Positions 44,170 to 56,929 of a DNA stretch of 64,000 nt are shown here, piece by piece. The notes below the pieces were generated by a model that ran no database searches, was not told where the DNA came from, and was given only the letters and a program-made list of their open reading frames with translations. The position numbers and the translations under genes were made by a program. This stretch comes from Ancylostoma caninum. Lineage: Eukaryota > Nematoda > Chromadorea > Rhabditida > Ancylostomatidae. Positions within the stretch are counted from its first letter, which is position 1; the number at the start of each line of letters is the position of its first letter. Location of the stretch: positions 62,001 through 126,000 of the forward strand of contig JBAJFG010000012.1 of the NCBI GenBank assembly GCA_037903475.1. Reading direction: 5' to 3'.

Positions 44170-46163
44170 CTTAGCTTCACATCTTAGCTTGTTTATACCA
44201 TCGGCTACCTTCTGATATGTACGTGGCGAAGTATGTGGTGTAGAATTTGCTGACTATGTCTGCTACGTGCGCCAGTGATAAAACGGATGTTATTATTTTG
44301 TGTCGTGTAGTGTCGACGCTAAGTGACTACCGGATGTGGCGTTCCCATCACATTTCCGCCATTTTGCCATCCTCCTCACCGCCACACGTCGGTTTTCCAG
44401 TTCGTTAATTGTGAAATGCTTGGATTTTCCTACATTTTCGGATTCGAGAGACTTCTACTGCGTTTCTTCTTTGTGATAATAAAATCTCTATTACCATGAA
44501 AATTCCTGCGCTTATACTTTTTTCTCAATAGTGTATCGGGGCGGTTAGGTCTCTCGCTCCAACATATCCATCTTGTTGACTTCTCTTACCATCCGTAATT
44601 TAAATATTTCACTGTTCATTTCTACATATTCTTCTACGGCTATACGTAAGCATAGTCCCTCTGCTGAAGCCAAGAGATTCTACGTATTTCTAGTCTGGTC
44701 TAGCCCATGAATGTTAGGGGTAGGGAATACATAACATCCGAAAACCCTGAGTTAGGATTTTCTATGCAGTGCTCCAATGCTCGTAGAAAGTGGTGTTCTC
44801 TCTAGCACCATTTACATCCAACAACTGACGGATAGGCTGCATGTATGGCTACCTAGAAACTTCCGGCATTTACTCTTTTAGGGTCTTTTTAGTGTAAACT
44901 TGGCAATGGATCATGAAAACAATCATTTTTTCTCAGTGTCTCACTTTCTGTTCCTAGAATGAACAACAACTTTACTGTGACAGAAGCCCCAGTGAAGATC
45001 CTCCGCTACTTTCCTTTCAAGCGTTTGCGGTGTATCAAGTAAATGAATAAATTTTTAGGGAATTATTCCAGTGTACTTAATCGTTATTCCATTAATCGTC
45101 TGGTCCGGATGCATTATAGAAAGGAGGGTGATCCCATGCCGATTCATATGATTACCTTGGGTAGCAGCTGGGTATAGATTACGTCACGCATGGGTGAATG
45201 TGTTGGTGAGTGCCTGGTAAGGAGTAAGTTTGGGTAGGTTAACGCATTCACAATGGGTAATCTCAGTTATGTATTTGGGCCCTGCATAGCCGATTGTCAT
45301 TGTTTATTTTGTGTAGGAAACTACAGTGATTGAAGTCCACGTCCTTAGACAGGAAGCAGCAAAATAAGAAAAAAGCTAGATCAGTTATTTTTTCCACAAG
45401 GTGTAGAGGTGCAGACCATTAGAATGCCGCGTTGCATGTGGGCTAACAATGCGGGCCCCCACTACTGAACTCATTTTAATGTTTGGGTAGCTATGGAACC
45501 TGATGGGACGCCGGGTCACCCGAAAATGTGCCATTGATATGCATTAGGACCTCAGCTCGAAATTGTGGATCTATGTTGAGGTTGGATACTTGCCACTGGA
45601 ACTTCATTTTCTCGGATCTCACGAATTATATATTTATTACATGAGCTATGTCATGTCAATAAAAAAAAACCAGCAACGAAACACTCCGCAGAAAAACAAG
45701 AAAACCAGTACAATAAACTGAAAGCACCATTAAAAAGCGCGAAAATATTAAAAGAAAAAAAAACTACACATTGGAGTAGGTACTGCTAACTTACAGGATT
45801 TCCGCGAGCCAACTCAGGAGAATATGCCAGGTTGTCTATGGTGTACCGCTACTGAGGCTCCAAGTTGAGCCTGAAAGTGAAAGCTTAGTTGAGCAGGAAA
45901 TTCCAAACCCGAGCAAAAACGACGTGGTTCGAGCTTCTTATTACTGCTGAACTCGACTGGTCCACAGGTGATATGGTACAGATGGTCAATATGCAACAAC
46001 CAGCACCCGAAAGTCACATGCACGCATCTAGCATAAATTGCCCTTATAGAAATGAATCGAGGATGAATGCCATAATGCTATAATCCTGGGTGAAATATGA
46101 GTTGCTGTGAGGCCATAGAGAAGCTCTCCTTTCTACCGTAAATCTTTGGAGATACCGTAGTTC
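44170..46163. other. Gene-free stretch with dispersed repeat fragments
   Basis: It contains the relative of the 41510 palindrome (about 45143-45277) and the right end of a GCAATTTATACTRG MITE (46015-46044). No supported coding exon was found on either strand. Confidence 0.4.
46015..46044. repeat. One-ended fragment of GCAATTTATACTRG MITE
   Basis: GCACGCATCTAGCATAAATT followed by GCCC matches the right end of the MITEs at 10684-10907 and 29118-29354. The other end is not visible nearby. Confidence 0.55.
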
Positions 46164-46634
46164 TTGAATCACTCCCAGGGATATGTTTATAACTCGAACA
46201 TCGTTCAAAATTCGCCATCTCTAAATCTCCTTCATGATTCTCCCACCTACTCGTCAACTGTTCTCCCAAAAGATGTGAATTTCCCCGTAAAATGCATAGT
46301 TGTCGCATGCCTAGAAACATGTTCGATTTTAGGTTTATACTTTATGTGGCGACAATTTTTCCCTTCTAAATCCTGGATCTATGCGCATCCAGGGCAACAG
46401 ACCATCGCAGCTTCCTCCAAAGCACAAAATGCGTTCATCGACATGGTTAGACATTCCACGAATCAGCTGCGTGATGAAGAAGTACAACGAAAAGAGGGTT
46501 ACGGATATGAATATCTAATCACAGCATTTGAACCCATCCTGCCTATTCATTGCACTGTCACATATGCTTTCCACCGCGTCATCACGTCGACGCTTTCAGC
46601 CCTTTTACAGTGTGAACCAACTGGTAAAGTATGA
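46164..46634 (+). CDS. Unrecognised 156-codon open frame
   Basis: This is the longest plausible frame in the right half of the window. The second half has coding-like composition (TIAASSKAQNAFIDMVRHST, then NQLRDEEVQRKEGYGYEYLI). It starts without an ATG, so it would be an internal or 5'-incomplete exon. A hydrophobic segment (CIVVACLETCSILGLYFMW) could span a membrane. No motif is diagnostic. It may be a remnant of a retroelement ORF or a chance frame. Confidence 0.3.
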   Translation: MNHSQGYVYNSNIVQNSPSLNLLHDSPTYSSTVLPKDVNFPVKCIVVACLETCSILGLYFMWRQFFPSKSWIYAHPGQQTIAASSKAQNAFIDMVRHSTNQLRDEEVQRKEGYGYEYLITAFEPILPIHCTVTYAFHRVITSTLSALLQCEPTGKV

Positions 46635-49397
46635 GTTTGAATGCAATTCAAGCGTAAAAGTGGTTGAAATTTAGTATTCCACAAAGATTTCTTGAAATAA
46701 ATATTATATTTTGGGAAGCAAAACCTGAGTAGAGCAACAATCGGGTGACAATAATTCAGTGACACCTGTGTAGTGGGGTTAATTGCTGTCTGGGGTGTAG
46801 GTCATAATAAAGTGAGATGGGGCGAGCTTTGTCTCTCTCACTGGTTCTCTTTTAAACCATGTTTCTGTGATTGGTCCCCCTTCTTGATGGACTAGGAACA
46901 TAGAGGTAAACCTACCCTTTTCTCCTCATCATAGCCTACCCCCTGGCTGTTATCTGGTTTGAAAACGGCATGTTTCTAAGCTGAACACTTGGCCCTCCTT
47001 CCGAGCAGGAAGATTGGGGTTGTATACGGTGTATGTATAAATTTTTTTTTGTGTCGTGAATATTGTAGACTCCTGTTTCCAATTTTTTATTGACTAGCTT
47101 AAGGTGATTAACACCTTCGTCAGGCCAGAATAGGCAAACAAGATGACAAGCAGCACAGTAAACAAGTCAGTAGACGTATACTATACGAATACGGTGTATG
47201 AATACGTTATTAGTAAGATCCGTGCAGCCATGACTTCAATAATGTCTTCTGATTCAGAATAAAAGTCTACCGCCTGACATTCATACCATCTTGGACCCCA
47301 TTTCAGACCCACTTTTGCTGTTCACCCATCAGTTGTAGGTGTAATATTTAGGTTGGAGGATTCATAATTTTTAATCTAATCCAACGATCTCAAGCTCCCT
47401 CATCCATGCGATAAGCATACTAATCAACTTAACAACGAATGACTTAATTAATTCATTTGTTTGTATGGAATCCATCCAGGAAAAAATTCTAATCTTTGGA
47501 AAGGGGAAGGATTGAAATCCTTTCTCACCATTCCTCGAAAGTTGCACTGCTCCTCCTGCCCAGTCACCCGGATTTCGATTCATCCAAAATCGAACTTTCT
47601 TGTTCGCATGTTCATTTACCTATTTTGTAAACCAAATTGGTGTACCTTAAAAATCAGTGGTGCCATATTGAGTGATGACACAATGTCAGTCTTGGCTCAA
47701 CTATCCATCGATTAATAGTCACTCTGATATTATTTAAGACTGTTTAACGTATCCCTGCAATGAACACCACTCAGAAGAGAAGTAGATATGTATGTAATGC
47801 GTAAGTCGGTTAGGATAGGTATACACCTAAGGCAACAGTTGGACAAAGTTAGGAAAATTGAAGGAATGATTGCACAAGAGGGTGTGGGAATCAGGTCCCT
47901 CATCCTACTTGCTCTTCCCTACCATCCGTTGGTGAACTCCACTCACCGTCTTTGTGAATCACTGAGCAGACGCCAGACTGTAATTCGTCCAAACAGGTGT
48001 TTTGCTCGTTCTGTGAGGAGTACTTCAGTGCACTAAAGGGATGAAGCAGACTGTGATTTCTGTTCTTTTAACTCATAGACGACCGCAGGGCTCATCAGCG
48101 GAACACGTGGTTTTTTTTTTCTCGCGATGAAAGTCGACTCACCGCTGAGCCCCTATTCCGGTAATACTAGCTATGTTATAACCCCTACAATTCGCCGTGG
48201 TGATAATGGGTATCAAATCATTTAGCAAAATTACGAATGAGAAAAAAAAACGAAGTTAGGGCCACTGTGGAAAAAGGAGAGCTGTCATGAATGAGACTAG
48301 AAACTACAGGCTAGTCCAAAATGACGGGGACTCACAAAATGATTCGTATCTAGAGGTAGAAAACGAGTTGAAATTTTAGTTGCTAACATGGAATTTTCCA
48401 CTCAACCATGAACAGCATCTACCTCAATATTTCATAAATTCTCCCATCAATGACCGCAAAAACCCCGGAAGAAATTAAGGTAAGCACCTATGGTGGCGCG
48501 CAGGTACTCTCTCTACAGATAACCCTATGTTTCTGGAAACGTTTGCGCCGAAGATGAACAATTTTATAGAAGCGAAATAAGGTTTTGTCGTTGAAAGGAT
48601 ACCATACCAAGAAGTCAGTGTGAATGTATGCCCAGAATTGTCATGGCGGTCATGGCTTCCGTGGCAAAATCAGTGTAGAAACTTTTTTTGGAGCTATTTC
48701 CCCCTCTTTCCAGCTATTTATGTAGGAGAGTAGAGCCATCGTTCTTATAAGCACCTCGTCTTAGATCTCCAAGAACGATTCCCCTCATTGTACGGCCAGT
48801 GATGGCGATGCGTTTTGTTGCACACGCTCAAGGCGTGATGAATTTTCGAGTATTCTCACCTGATTTCGGATATCACAACCATGTTAGGTGGTTTTTCACA
48901 ATCACATAATTGTTTTTCTGTTCCTCACTCGTTCTACTCTTCAAGGTACTGGTCGTTGCAAAATCTTACTCGTAAGCATAGCACTTACGCTTGAACTACA
49001 CAACCAACACAACGCAATTGAGTGGTGGAACCATGGTTGATTGACGGCTCAGACATCCCCAAAATTGGTGATACAGGGCATCATTTTAGAAGCATTATTC
49101 TAGAAGATGCTTTATGTCCAAATAGATGAAGAACAAAAGATGAGATGAGAAGCTTCAAAGTTCGAAATAAGTTGGAAAATGCGCAGCGCACTTTTGCCAC
49201 CGTTATTTTGGACCACTCTGTGATTCATGCATTGATCTGCTATTCCTTCCGTCATTGATCCCAGTAGTCTTCCCTGTTAGAAGTGGTCCTCATTCACAGA
49301 CCGGTAGTGATTGAGTAACACTCTTGGGTTACTGAAGCTTTATCTTGTGTCCAACCGTCTCATTGTAGTTTACTGCAGTTTTCACTTATATTAGGGT
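46635..49397. other. Gene-free stretch
   Basis: Apart from the motif at 47086-47126 I found only short frames without splice support (for example 47461-47715 and 47788-48036). Confidence 0.4.
47086..47126 (-). ncRNA. Hammerhead-like CTGACGA hairpin, degenerate copy
   Basis: On the minus strand: GGC, CTGACGA, AAGGTG/CACCTT hairpin (sharing the A of the core), then AAGCTAGTCAATAAA. The GAAA core strand is lost, so this copy is unlikely to be active. The CTGACGA, GCTA and AATAAA blocks are shared with the copy at 471-513. Confidence 0.4.
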
Positions 49398-50257
49398 TTA
49401 ACACATTCGCGACAACGCAGATTTTCCGCTCAGGGCCATTTTGGACCGAAGCGAGTTTGCGCTTGTTTCTCACCGGAGTTGCGAGAATTAGGGCATATTT
49501 GACATGCTGATCACAAATATGCCATATATTTTACTCAGTAAAACACTTCTGTAGTGTTACTGTATGTATGCTGTAGAAACTGTAGGAAGACCTTTTATTG
49601 TCAGAATTCAACTAAAATTTGCACAGGAGGGTTATTTTACAAACAGATTAAGAAAATGATATCCATTGTCTGCCGTATCGCATCACTGCGGGGTTACTGT
49701 AACCATACTGTAGGAACTGTGGGAAAGGTTTTGCATAAGAATTCGCCCGAAACTGGGGTTATTTTGTACTCTTATCTCGAATGTGGCACCTATCTTGAAT
49801 TAAGGTATCAAATTCGTGTTCAGCATGTCAGAAACCCACATTCGCCAAAGTTTCTTTGAATTTGGTGAATAAAATGCATCTACAGTCTGCCTACAGTAAC
49901 CATGCGATGACGTTACAGTAGCTTTAGGATGAATTGCTCTACTGTGCAGGACTGATTGCGTGTTCATGTTCAGCACGTCAACTAACCTCAAAGTTCAAAT
50001 TTGCTTAGATGCTGTGAGAGAATACATCAACAGTATCTACAGTATGACAACAGTAATCCTACAGTATCGCAGTTACGAGACAAAATGGATGCCACTTCCG
50101 TGTTCAGCGGGTAGAATAACCTCTAGGGGCAAAATTTGGGGGAGCTCCACCTAAGAAAAAGGGATAAAACGGATACGACCCACCGGTGGGTCGTATTGTC
50201 CTCTACGTAACTTCCCGTACGACCCACCGGTGGGTCGTATTGTCCGTTATGTGTTAA
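49398..50257. mobile_element. TTAA-flanked non-autonomous element, copy 1 (860 bp)
   Basis: It begins TTAA-CACATTCGCGACAACG and ends TCCGTTATGTG-TTAA, giving short CACAT/ATGTG termini within a TTAA duplication, as for piggyBac-type insertion. The interior is rich in CTACAGTA/TACTGTAG motifs. The right end carries two copies of the perfect palindrome ACGACCCACCGGTGGGTCGT (50175-50194 and 50219-50238). No transposase is encoded. A second copy is at 57810-58793. Confidence 0.75.
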
Positions 50258-50364
50258 ACATGTGAACCTCCTTTTTAAGCCGTGAACCTAAAACGTGGGA
50301 TAATTTCATACCTACGCGTATCGTAATTTCTCACGCATTTATTCTTTCGACATGGGAACAGACG

Positions 50365-50639
50365 TACAGTGGACGGCAATGAAGGTGGCCCATCTGCGGC
50401 CTCAAGAAGGATGCCGCGCAACCGCATCGCGCGCGCTGGGATCGGTGTCGTGTGCTGTCGAAATGCTATTTCTAAGCTTTTTTCTTCCCGATTTGGTCAA
50501 AGATGCTTGAAATCGGGTAGAAAAGCTGCTAGAAATAGCATAACAGCAGCAGAAAACATCGGTTACGGCACACGCGGCGCGGTTGCGCGACGTCCTTCTC
50601 GAGGCCGCAAATGGGCCACCACCATTGCCGTCCACTGTA
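50365..50639. mobile_element. TA-flanked palindromic MITE (CAGTGGACGGCAATG ends)
   Basis: CAGTGGACGGCAATG at the left and CATTGCCGTCCACTG at the right are perfect inverted repeats, continuing inward through GGTGGCCCAT / ATGGGCCACC and GCGCAACCGC / GCGGTTGCGC. TA lies at both ends (50365-50366, 50638-50639). Confidence 0.8.
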
Positions 50640-51737
50640 TGTGCTCAATTTTTGTGAATGTTCCGCTTGGAACCTCATCTCAATTCCATTTGGATTATTT
50701 TACATTTCTTCTGGTGTTTAGGAAAAATATCCATTGAGTGTGAGCAACATGACGTGTAAGCGTTGAGGCTGTGCTTCTTGAAATAACAACAAGTACGTAA
50801 ATGGAGGTTTTCGATGGAAATGCAGAGGCTGAACGCAGTTTCATGTGAATTTAAATTAGACGAGAAATTTATTTTTGCTGGCTATTTCCAGCATACGTGT
50901 CGGTGCCCTGATACTTCAGCGCCAAGCATCATTAAATATGATTAAATATGATATTTTACATGTCTATGAGCACGCAACATGCCTCTATACAGCCATAAAG
51001 ATTCTCGGAATATTCATATCCAAACAAGTGTGCGATAGTTATCCTGGGAGGAGTAGCATGTGGACTGATGCCAATTCACTGCATCTCCTTGCTGCTGGCT
51101 CACCTACGGCATTCGTTTTCGTGCACGAGCTTAGCTGCTACCTTAGGGTTACCTACTCCACTTGGAGAACAAATTTACCAGCAAAGAATTATTAGCTGTT
51201 GAGTGCTGTTTTCACTTAGGCTAAATGTGAGCTAATGCCTTGAAAAGGGCTATTCTCATCTTGGTATTTACTATAGCTCTCAAAACTGTGTTAAATAGCG
51301 CCTTGTAATATTCATTGCATGGGAAGCACTCCCTTATGTCATTTTCTATTTCATGTTGTTTCCATTATCACTTCATCCATAACTTTCCCATTAACCCAAG
51401 GCAGACCGATTTTCCCACTACTTAATCTTTTGTATTTGTACCTTATCAAAAAAAAAAAACTACATCGCAACGGCACGAAACAGGTCGAGCTTTACTTGCG
51501 AAGAGTTCCGCAGTTCCTCCAGTATCTCCATTCGCCAGTCTTGTCCACTTGATATTGTCTACTTAGCCCTTCCGTAGTACATTTCCATGTTCTCCAGCCC
51601 TTCCTCTTGAGGTCGTTATTAGAATCCATAAGGCTTCTCCACTTGTTCTTCATACAGATAGCTCGATAGTATTGGGCTTCACGTACATCGAACAGGTTTC
51701 AAACCAGCCCTGACGGTAAACTTACTGAGATGTATAG

Positions 51738-51888
51738 AGAACTCCAAACGGACGCAGTCAAGAGTCAGGACCGCGGCGCGGCTCTCTTCGGCAGAGTCAC
51801 GGGAGCTCAGCATAGTGTGCGCCTGCGTCTCTGTCCATGAGAGCCGCACCGCGATCTCGACTCTTGTCTGCGTACTTTTGGAGTTTCC
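51738..51888. mobile_element. Short MITE, empty-site relative of 42133-42844
   Basis: The inverted arms AGAACTCCAAACGGACGCAG and TGCGTACTTTTGGAGTTTCC plus GCGGCGCGGCTCTC sequence match the outer parts of 42133-42844 in the opposite orientation. At CAGCAT/AGTGTG (51813/51814) it lacks the minisatellite block present in the larger copy. Confidence 0.75.
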
Positions 51889-52386
51889 TTTATGCAGTCT
51901 GCGGAATGAGTGGGAGTACGACCCACGCCAGACGACTGCGTGTTAGGTCGAAGTCTTCTTCCAGTTAGCGTGGTGCTCCTTGGTAGGGGGTAGATGAATG
52001 AGCAACCGCTCACCGTGGCAGCATGGTGAAGACTGGTATTTGTACTATTCTAATATATTTGCTTCCTTACATCTCTAAGACAGTTGTGATGAATTGTTGT
52101 CGTGTCACATGCTTAGCACGTGAGAAGAACCTTTGAGAGGTTGTCAAATCTTATGCCTAGTTCATTTCTGATTTGTAGAACTCCTGAAATATAAATTTTT
52201 TGCCCGGAAGGGTATCTTGATGAATAAGTAAAAGGAAGGAAGGAAGTATGTGCAAAACTTTGTGCAAAGATGGTTGTACTTCTTGGTTTGCATTACCAAG
52301 GAATGTTTTCATAACTTCCTGTTCTTCCGGCGTTAATGGGTGAGTACTTGAGAGAAAAACCGATATTTTTCCTTCAAATACTCATA

Positions 52387-52597
52387 CTCAGACAAACTGC
52401 CGAAAATTCCGCAGCAGAACATGAGCCGGCCGGAAATTCCGCAGCAGAATAAAACGGCTTTCGGAAAAACAGCAGCAGAAAGAGATCCGCAGTGAGAGAG
52501 ACGCAGAACAAAAAAGCGCTCCGGAATTTCCGCAGCAGAAACGCAGGAAAAGCGCAGAAGAAAAGAGCTGCCCCAAACTCCGGAAATTCCGCAGCAG
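52387..52597. repeat. GGAAATTCCGCAGCAG minisatellite cluster
   Basis: It starts with CTCAGACAAACTGCCG, like the 42208 block, and contains about six units of the variant GGAAATTCCGCAGCAG or related forms. The core differs from the 42208 family (AATT versus AGGA) while the CCGCAGCAG part is the same. Confidence 0.7.
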
Positions 52598-52917
52598 GAC
52601 ACGTCATCTAACGACGTGGCACACTGACTTATTGGCGTTGCTCCGGCTCTTCATCAGTCGTGTTTGCTCCGGCTGTTCATCAGTACCTTCCCAAATCATC
52701 GTTTTTGCTGTTCATCTGTCACGTTTCCCGGCAAATTCAAATTTCTCATATCCCACAGTTTTTCTGTGCAGGCTACAATGTCTACTAATAGAATTTTGAA
52801 CTCAGCGGTTTGTGCGTAATACCTGGATTGTGACCGTTTAAACTGGTCACTCCTCAACTGATTTCGGCTTGGATGAGTGCTTTTATGGTTATTCAATGTT
52901 TTTGTTTCTCTTGTGAC

Positions 52918-54012
52918 CAGGAGTGTGCGGAAGAAAAATTTTAAATCCCGTAAAACGGAAAACGGAAGGCCAAAAATGGGCGGAAAACGGAAAGCGTAAA
53001 ACGGAAAACAGGAAAATTTTGCCAAAGCATAGGTTCGTGATAAAAAGTCTTCTTCAGCATTGGATTTTCTAGGTATCTTCTTGAAGAGCATAAGTGGTGA
53101 CTCTTTTAAGTAATTAAGTAACCTCAAGCCCACTGATGGTACGTACTTCAAAGACCTAGAATATAGGTAGATTGAGGAGTATTTATCCCTCACCTACTTA
53201 CGAGAGATCATCAGAGTTATATAATCGATAAGCATCTTTACCACTGAATGTTTAAGTATGCGAAAAGCTGTAAAGTGTGAAAAGTTATTCTGGAAAAATT
53301 CGGACAAAAAGGTTACTATGGGATCCGAAAAGGATACTTCATCCACAACGGATCCTGTTGGGGCGAGTCAGGGATGGGGGAAGAAGGAGAAGAATAACGT
53401 GTGAGGAACGTGAAACACAAGCAGCCCCAACATTGCGCAAGACATCAGGCGCCAGCGGCGCCAGTGTAGACCTGGAGATCACCTTCAAATTAAAGCAGTG
53501 ACAATTACGGTGTAGCCTTATGCTTTTGTCAAGTTGAAAGAAAGCATCATCATGCGTTGATTCGCAAGAATATTTGATGCTTCCACCATAACAGGTCACA
53601 GTTTCATGGAAATTTTGTATGAGTCCACTCCTCACTTCTGTGGAACCTTTTTTTCTTTTTTGAGAATTTCGAGGAGAGCAGGGCACTTGTATGGCATATT
53701 TGGAACTACGATGAAGACCAGCAAAACCAGGACGGGACATTTATTCTGCAGCTGAGAAAAAAAAAGAAACCAGATAGTTCGAACTTCGTGGCGTTTAGAC
53801 GTCAATTTTTGTGCCATTATTGTGAACTCGTGTACACTGCGCATCGAAACACGAGAACCCTGCTCAGGATAGGGAAGCACGCCGAAAGCAACGATCCCTC
53901 TTTCTATGATTTTCCGGGATTTTCCGTTTTCCGGGCCAAAAACCCGTAAAACGTAAAACGTGAAACGGAAGGCAAAAAATTGGCGGAAAACGGAAAATTC
54001 CGCACACCCCTG
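52918..54012. mobile_element. hAT-family non-autonomous transposon with 8-bp target duplication
   Basis: The ends CAGGAGTGTGCGGAA and (complement) CAGGGGTGTGCGGAA are inverted repeats. The exact 8-bp duplication CTTGTGAC flanks the element (52910-52917 and 54013-54020), as expected for hAT. Subterminal CGGAAAACGG/GTAAAACG motifs are repeated at both ends. A short + strand frame from 53318 (MGSEKDTSSTTDPVGASQGW, then KKEKNNV) could be a relic of a transposase N-terminus, but no catalytic part is present. Confidence 0.85.
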
Positions 54013-54106
54013 CTTGTGACTCATTGCAGATTTTGATCTCATTAGTCCACTGAACTCAAACAGCAGAGAGGTGGACGTGTTATCTGTATATTAAAAAGAA
54101 ATATGA

Positions 54107-54528
<422 letters not shown>

Positions 54529-54539
54529 CCGACCATCGT

Positions 54540-54706
54540 TTCGGAAATTCCGCGGCAAAATACTCTTGTTCGGAATTTCCGCAGCAGAATGCCGGAATTT
54601 CCGCAGGTGGATACCGGAAATTCCGCTGCAGAACAGCAGAAAAACCGACTGGTTACCTGCGGAAATTCCGGTTTTCTGCTGCGGAATTTCCGGCTCAGTG
54701 TCTGAG
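54540..54706. repeat. GGAAATTCCGCAGCAG minisatellite cluster, second copy
   Basis: Six or seven units of GGAAATTCCGC(A/T)GCAG or its complement occur, ending with GCGGAATTTCCGGCTCAGTG and TCTGAG, the complement of the CTCAGA terminus of the other clusters. It abuts the GT array. Confidence 0.7.
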
Positions 54707-55510
54707 TAATTGAAATCAAAAGTGTGTAAATATGTTGCAGTGTCTGTCTTTCGAAATGTGGCGCAGCAAATGGAGTCGAAGAGGTTTGGTCCCATCTTCA
54801 AATTTTGTACCACAAGTCGTGCTCCTTTCGAGATCTCTAATTAGATAAAATGGCATGTTCGTCTGGTTATTTACTGAAAACAGTGAAAAAGTAATGATTG
54901 TTTTCGTTAGGAAGGAGATAACTACGGAAGATCTCAAGCTCCTAAAGGCGTTGAGCTTTTATTTGTTTTCAGCTTATCACGTGCCTCAAGGCAATTCTAT
55001 AATGAGACTACTATGAGACGAGCGTATCAACATGACATTAAGCACAATCCCTTCTGTTTTCTTATGTTCGCTCTGACATGAATTCTCGTGGGACATTCTA
55101 GGTTAACAGTTTCTACATGTGTATAGTACTTTTGGACCTTGAAGGTGTTTAAAAAGTCAGCTTACTGAAGGCACTGTTTGGAGACATATCAAGGATTCGA
55201 TTTTTTGACTAGCTGGGAGATGATCCTTATCAGCGCATCAGTTGGTGCAGGATGTGAGAGAACAGACGATAAAACGGGGGTGGTCGCTCTGTATGCGACC
55301 GTCATGGTTGGTCGACTTGAGCTGGGAGTTAAAACAATTTTGAATGCGCTAAAAAATCAGACGTACCTTTTCCTTCACCACTCCTTCATCTTAAGTTAGT
55401 TTCCTCAAGTGGAAAAGAAAGTGATCGGCGTCGGCCTAAACAGGTACTTATATTTGCTACGGAACATTTTTTGAAAAAAAAAAAAGAATAACGTGATTGT
55501 TCTACTAATA

Positions 55511-55763
55511 CAGTAGGATTCTTTTGAGCTGTTAGCCAAGATGGTTATCGATCTTTATTGAGGCTAAGGTTTCGGCGTTGTCGCCTTCGTCAGAGCCTGG
55601 AAAGTCAAAGGCATAAGTGATTTACCCTCTCAAAAGCCTCATCCCTCTACAGGACACCCTTCATCCGGCCGTGCACTCAAAAACAGTACAATGAACACAG
55701 ATAAAGTAGAGCTCAATAAAGATCGATAACCATCTTGGCGAACAACATAAAAGAATCCTACTG
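55511..55763. mobile_element. TA-flanked inverted-repeat element containing a hammerhead-like motif
   Basis: CAGTAGGATTCTTTT and AAAAGAATCCTACTG are inverted ends flanked by TA (55509-55510, 55764-55765). The arms continue with GCCAAGATGGTTATCGATCT / AGATCGATAACCATCTTGGC. Just inside the left arm lies the best CTGACGA motif copy. Confidence 0.7.
55551..55601 (-). ncRNA. Hammerhead-ribozyme-like motif, best-formed copy
   Basis: On the minus strand: GGCT, CTGACGA, A, GGCG-ACAA-CGCC, GAAA, CCTT, AGCC, TCAATAAAG. GGCT/AGCC pair as stem I and GGCG/CGCC as stem II. Stem III would be reduced to A-U around CC. The unpaired A after CTGACGA departs from the classic fold. Confidence 0.5.
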
Positions 55764-56659
55764 TATTGCATAAGCACAATCAATATGCCAAGATTCAAGT
55801 ACAGTCGAACGTGGAAACTGTTCTACTAATAAATAGTTTCCATCATTGCAGTGGAATTTTAGCCTCCTCCTATATCTTCATCACCGATTTAGTTCACAGC
55901 GGACAACCAAACAATCCTGAACCAAAGCTCCAAGAGTAATCTGTGGTTTTAAGGTATCTGTGGTTTTAAGGTGAGAAGTTTCAGACGAACACAAAGAATA
56001 GCAGGTTATCTGCATAGACTACACTTTTAATGTGAAAAACAGGTGAGCTCAGACCCTACGGCGTGCCAATTGACGTAGGTCTTAGTTAAGTACGTCGCCT
56101 GTGGTGTTCTTGTAATGTGGCGGAATCCACCAAAGTCCAAAAGGACATTGGCATTTCTTAACCACGAAGGATCGAAAACTGATTTCTTGGTTTCTCTCGT
56201 GTTTCCAGCAATTTTATTTTTATACATATGTAAATGAACCCACCCTGCCTTAAAGCCTTGGATAACGCGCCAACCAAAAAAAAAAGGATGAAAATGGTGC
56301 TTTTTATCATCAAAGGTGCTTGTACCTGTTACAAAATTTTTTTTAGAAAAAAAAGGGAATAACGTGATTGTTCTATCTTCTAATAGTTTCCATTCTTGCA
56401 GTGGAATTTTAGCCTCCTCTTCTTCGCTTCAATCTCTCCTCTTTTTGCATCTCATCTTTTCCCTTGGAAGACTCAACTTCCAACGAATGAACGTTTTTGT
56501 CAGTTCAGTTTATCTTTAGATGGAAAATCCTTTAGAAGTTTAGAGATTTAAGAACTCGATATTTGAATGATCTAAATTTCCTGTCACAGCAATAGCCCAT
56601 CAAAACACAACGGTAAAATATCCGTAGCGTGTTTGACACTCCAGTGAGCATCGACAAAG

Positions 56660-56929
56660 TTGACGAATTTACGGACTTGAGCATAAACCGCAGCGCGACC
56701 GCGCCTTGCGCTTTAATCGATGTCTTCATAGTTAATCGTAGCGATGGTTGGTGTTTTTTAATTGCAGTTGGTGATTTCGAGGAAAAAACACTAAATATTG
56801 GTAGGATCATTCGTAATCGCAATGCAATGCAGCGATTCCATCGCGCAATACAACGCAACGCATCCCATCGCGCAGCGCGGTCGCGCTACTGTCGGCACAC
56901 AAGTCCGTAAACTCTTCAGCTTCGTTAAC
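56660..56929. repeat. Foldback element (GAATTTACGGACTTGAGC arms)
   Basis: The left arm TGACGAATTTACGGACTTGA with GCAGCGCGACCGCGCC matches in inverted orientation the right arm GCGCGGTCGCGCTAC with AAGTCCGTAAACTCTTCAGC. Similar arms occur near 13890 and 19915, so this is a dispersed family. Confidence 0.6.
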
